Assembly (NCBI GenBank): GCA_947493695.1
Contig: CANLSF010000002.1
Location: 992,001 to 1,056,000, forward strand
Direction of reading: 5' to 3'
DNA: 64,000 nucleotides
Source of the DNA: an uncultured Kiloniellaceae bacterium
GTDB taxonomy: Bacteria > Pseudomonadota > Alphaproteobacteria > Kiloniellales > Kiloniellaceae
In this document: positions 61,964-64,000 of the stretch, one piece after another
Numbering within the stretch: position 1 is the first letter of the stretch
How the letters are laid out: each line of letters opens with the position of its first letter
The notes under the pieces: generated by a model
The model's database searches: none
What the model saw: the letters and a program-made list of their open reading frames with translations, nothing else
What the model was told of the DNA's origin: nothing
Program-made: the position numbers and the translations under genes

Positions 61964-62800
61964 TTAGGCTGCTTTCTGCTTTCTACGATGACGCAGTGCC
62001 GCAAACCCCAGAAGCCCAAAGCCAAACATGGCAATGGTCGAGGGCTCCGGCACGTCAACTGCCGTCACCGTGATCCGGGCAAAGGGACCGAAATCAGGCT
62101 GCAGAAAGTCGGCGGCGTCTCGGCTGAAAGGAATGTTCCCGGCCGGGCCAATGAACGCAGAGTCGAGGATATCGTCGCTCAGGCCTTCGTGCAGTCCGAT
62201 CACGCCGTTTTCTGAGGTTCCCGTATCCGGAGCCGACTGATTCAGGAAAGCAACAGCGGAATTGTCGTTGTTGTCCTCTGTGCCCGCATCATACACATCA
62301 CTGCGATCGAACGTCAGAGAGAAGGGCGAGATGAAGTTACCGTTCGAATCAAACAGCTCCACCGACTCGTCCAGGCCGATAAACGCGTCCTGCGAAGGGA
62401 TCAGCATGGTCGCGAAAACAAAGTGCGTATTGATGTTGCCGTTGACATCAATTTCGAAGGAAACGCTCGACTGCGGGCCGATCGGGCCAATACCGGTCAG
62501 GGCGACACCCTGGGAATCCGGGAAGTTGGCCACACGGTCATCACGAAGCTGCGTGAAAGTACCATCTTCGGCGAGCCGCTCGAAAACCGGGCTTGCCGCT
62601 TCACCGACATTAAAGATGTCGAAGCCGGAGTTGTCGTGGAACGCGCCGTAAACCGGCGTGAAGAAGAATCCGCCGTTCTGCGCCAGATTTTCGAAGGTGA
62701 CGAGAAGCCTTTTCGCCTCAACATCCTTCGCACCGCCGGACGCAAAAGCCGCGGTCCCCAGCGCGACCGCAAGCGCTGCGGTTTTGATACCTCTTAACAT
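61964..62800 (-). CDS. spondin-domain protein with PEP-CTERM sorting signal
   Basis: 278 residues. A Sec signal peptide (about 1-20, IKTAALAVALGTAAFASG) leads to a spondin-N-like domain (about 35-215, starting VTFENLAQNGGFFFTPVYGAFHD, with FNVGEAASPVFERLAEDG). The C-terminus has the tripartite PEP-CTERM signal: VPEPSTIAMFGFGLLGFAAL, then RHRRKQKAA. Exosortase (EpsH/XrtA-type) would remove the tail in the inner membrane and anchor the protein to the surface. No exosortase gene is in the window. The export-barrel fusion at 15.4 kb resembles proteins of exosortase/EPS loci, so the genome probably encodes the system elsewhere. Confidence 0.93.
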   Translation of the reverse strand: MLRGIKTAALAVALGTAAFASGGAKDVEAKRLLVTFENLAQNGGFFFTPVYGAFHDNSGFDIFNVGEAASPVFERLAEDGTFTQLRDDRVANFPDSQGVALTGIGPIGPQSSVSFEIDVNGNINTHFVFATMLIPSQDAFIGLDESVELFDSNGNFISPFSLTFDRSDVYDAGTEDNNDNSAVAFLNQSAPDTGTSENGVIGLHEGLSDDILDSAFIGPAGNIPFSRDAADFLQPDFGPFARITVTAVDVPEPSTIAMFGFGLLGFAALRHRRKQKAA

Positions 62801-62960
62801 GATAAAGTTGTCCCCTCATGAGCTCATTTTGATAGCACTCGGGGCGCAGTCTGCCTCTTTTCAAGACGAGGCATGTGTCACGATAGATAAAATTTTATTG
62901 AACGGGAGTTGATAAGGCGTTGATGCATCACCAGCGGTCGTGGACCGCCTGTTTCAACAC

Positions 62961-63389
62961 TCACGAAAGTTGCTGATTCCCGATAAAACTCTCAACCAGA
63001 AGCCGGACCAGAGGATCGCAGGCTCCTGTGGCTGCGGCACCAGCCTGTTGCCGTCTCACGTCAACAAGTGAGTCCACACCGGACCGAATTTCCTGATTCA
63101 ATGGCGTATAGCCCATAGCCCAGCTGTCAAAGCTTCGCGCCGGGACCTCTCGTTCGGCAGCAATGAGAATGCCCTGATGCCGACCGTCCGTCTCGATCTT
63201 GGCGTAAAGCGCCTTAACGTCCGTTTCGGCCCCTTCCAAAATCTGAAAAAAGACCCCATCACCGTAGAGGAGAAGGCCGGTAACGCCCCTCTGGCTGTTC
63301 CCACGTCTTGAAGCATCAAGAATCGCACGCAGTTCGTCGTCGGTTTGTTCCCGGCATGCAGTGCTGTAGTACATCAATTGGTAGATCAT
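62961..63389 (-). CDS. BLUF-domain blue-light photoreceptor
   Basis: 142 residues, with the BLUF domain over about 1-95. The flavin-contacting residues of the family are recognisable: Tyr in IYQLMYYSTA (AppA Tyr21 position), Asn in SRRGNSQRGVTGLLLY, Gln in VFFQILEG (AppA Gln63 position), and Trp/Met in SFDSWAMGY. The remaining 45 residues form a helical tail with no known output domain, so it is a short BLUF protein that must signal by protein contact. No partner is adjacent; it is divergent from lepA. Confidence 0.92.
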   Translation of the reverse strand: MIYQLMYYSTACREQTDDELRAILDASRRGNSQRGVTGLLLYGDGVFFQILEGAETDVKALYAKIETDGRHQGILIAAEREVPARSFDSWAMGYTPLNQEIRSGVDSLVDVRRQQAGAAATGACDPLVRLLVESFIGNQQLS

Positions 63390-63636
63390 AAGATCGCGGC
63401 CAAATTGGTATCTTTAGCGTGAAGATTAGATCGAAACACGGCGCTCCCAGCCTCATGACAGATCAATTCTTCACTAAACCAGCTTCTGAACCCTTTAGAT
63501 AGAGGGCTTTTCACTCTCTAGAGCGCTTCACACAACGCCGACCAGGCTCTTTTCCGATGCCTGCACGGCAGGAATCATCGTTCATGCCGCATCGCCTCTT
63601 GGCGTCCGGCTGCGCCGATGCTATAGCCAGCGGACC

Positions 63637-64000
63637 ATGACAGAGCTTAAAAACATACGTAACTTCGCGATCATCGCGCACATCGATCACGGTAAGTCGA
63701 CCCTGGCCGACCGCATGATTCAACACTGCGGTGCACTGGCTGACCGGGAGATGAAAGACCAGGTTCTCGACTCCATGGATCTGGAGCGCGAACGCGGGAT
63801 TACCATCAAGGCGCAGACGGTGCGCCTGACCTTCAAAGCGTCGGACGGCGAGACCTATGCCCTGAACCTGATCGACACCCCGGGACACGTGGATTTTGCC
63901 TACGAGGTCAGCCGCTCACTGGCCGCCTGCGAGGGATCGCTGCTCCTGGTCGACGCCAGTCAAGGGGTTGAAGCTCAGACCCTGGCCAACGTCTATCTAG
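63637..64000 (+). CDS. lepA: elongation factor 4 (LepA), 5' part only
   Basis: 121 codons to the right edge, starting with ATG at 63637. The GTPase motifs present are G1 [10 protein letters not shown]2 with [12 protein letters not shown], and G3 DTPGHVDF. The LepA-specific [23 protein letters not shown] start separates it from EF-G. The protein is a translational GTPase that back-translocates or helps assemble ribosomes. The remaining 480 or so codons lie outside the window. Confidence 0.97.
   Translation, partial: MTELKNIRNFAIIAHIDHGKSTLADRMIQHCGALADREMKDQVLDSMDLERERGITIKAQTVRLTFKASDGETYALNLIDTPGHVDFAYEVSRSLAACEGSLLLVDASQGVEAQTLANVYL

Overview
The window looks like a chromosomal segment of a moderately GC-rich alphaproteobacterium. 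The evidence is the hsp20-DUF1150 pair, the rnd/kdsD/lptC/lptA/lptB/rpoN/hpf/ptsN block, an N-terminally extended infC, two TTAA-N7-TTAA (CtrA-type) boxes, and a PEP-CTERM protein. I cannot name the genus. No rRNA, tRNA, CRISPR array, insertion sequence or prophage was recognised. Two decayed genes were found: a DUF6794 gene with an in-frame stop, and a second, broken DUF1989 copy.

1-9.3 kb: mostly minus-strand single genes. These are an M17 aminopeptidase cut by the left edge, a GST, the broken DUF6794 gene, a TAXI periplasmic binding protein, a flavoprotein disulfide reductase, an unknown membrane protein, and two Fe(II)-dependent oxygenases (a cupin-4/JmjC-like protein and a prolyl-4-hydroxylase-like protein). 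9.5-18.6 kb: a cell-surface region with a TviB/WbpA-type nucleotide-sugar dehydrogenase, an orphan ParA, a large RTX protein with an integrin-like vWA domain, a polysaccharide-export protein fused to an outer-membrane beta-barrel, and a PPP-family phosphatase. 18.6-19.4 kb: a 0.8-kb intergenic region with two perfect DnaA boxes, a perfect IHF consensus and a CtrA box (an origin-like arrangement), followed by a ROSE-type RNA thermometer before hsp20.

20-24.3 kb: a GntR/FCD regulator divergent from three coupled Gfo/Idh/MocA dehydrogenases, probably a sugar or polyol catabolic module. 24.7-32.1 kb: the minus-strand envelope and nitrogen-PTS block (rnd, kdsD, lptC, lptA, lptB, rpoN, hpf, ptsN). 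32.4-41.2 kb: an NDUFA9-like oxidoreductase, uppP, and gltD-gltB closed by a strong terminator. 41.2-46.7 kb: a GST, a TPR lipoprotein-like or periplasmic protein, an epimerase, an ABHD10-like hydrolase, a GT4 glycosyltransferase and a DUF1989 protein.

46.8-54.2 kb: a PepSY membrane protein, a DUF2946-like protein and an exbB-exbD-exbD-tonB-sel1 operon, which fit metal or siderophore uptake; then the DUF1989 pseudogene and an unknown membrane protein. 54.4-61.9 kb: the translation cluster thrS, infC (apparent AUA start), rpmI, rplT, pheS, pheT, with structured leaders and a textbook terminator. 61.9-64 kb: a spondin-domain PEP-CTERM protein, a BLUF photoreceptor and the start of lepA.

The most interesting items are the DnaA/IHF/CtrA intergenic region, the export-protein/beta-barrel fusion, the integrin-like RTX protein behind a CtrA box, the AUA start of infC and the ROSE thermometer. 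All calls come from reading the sequence; no database or folding program was run.
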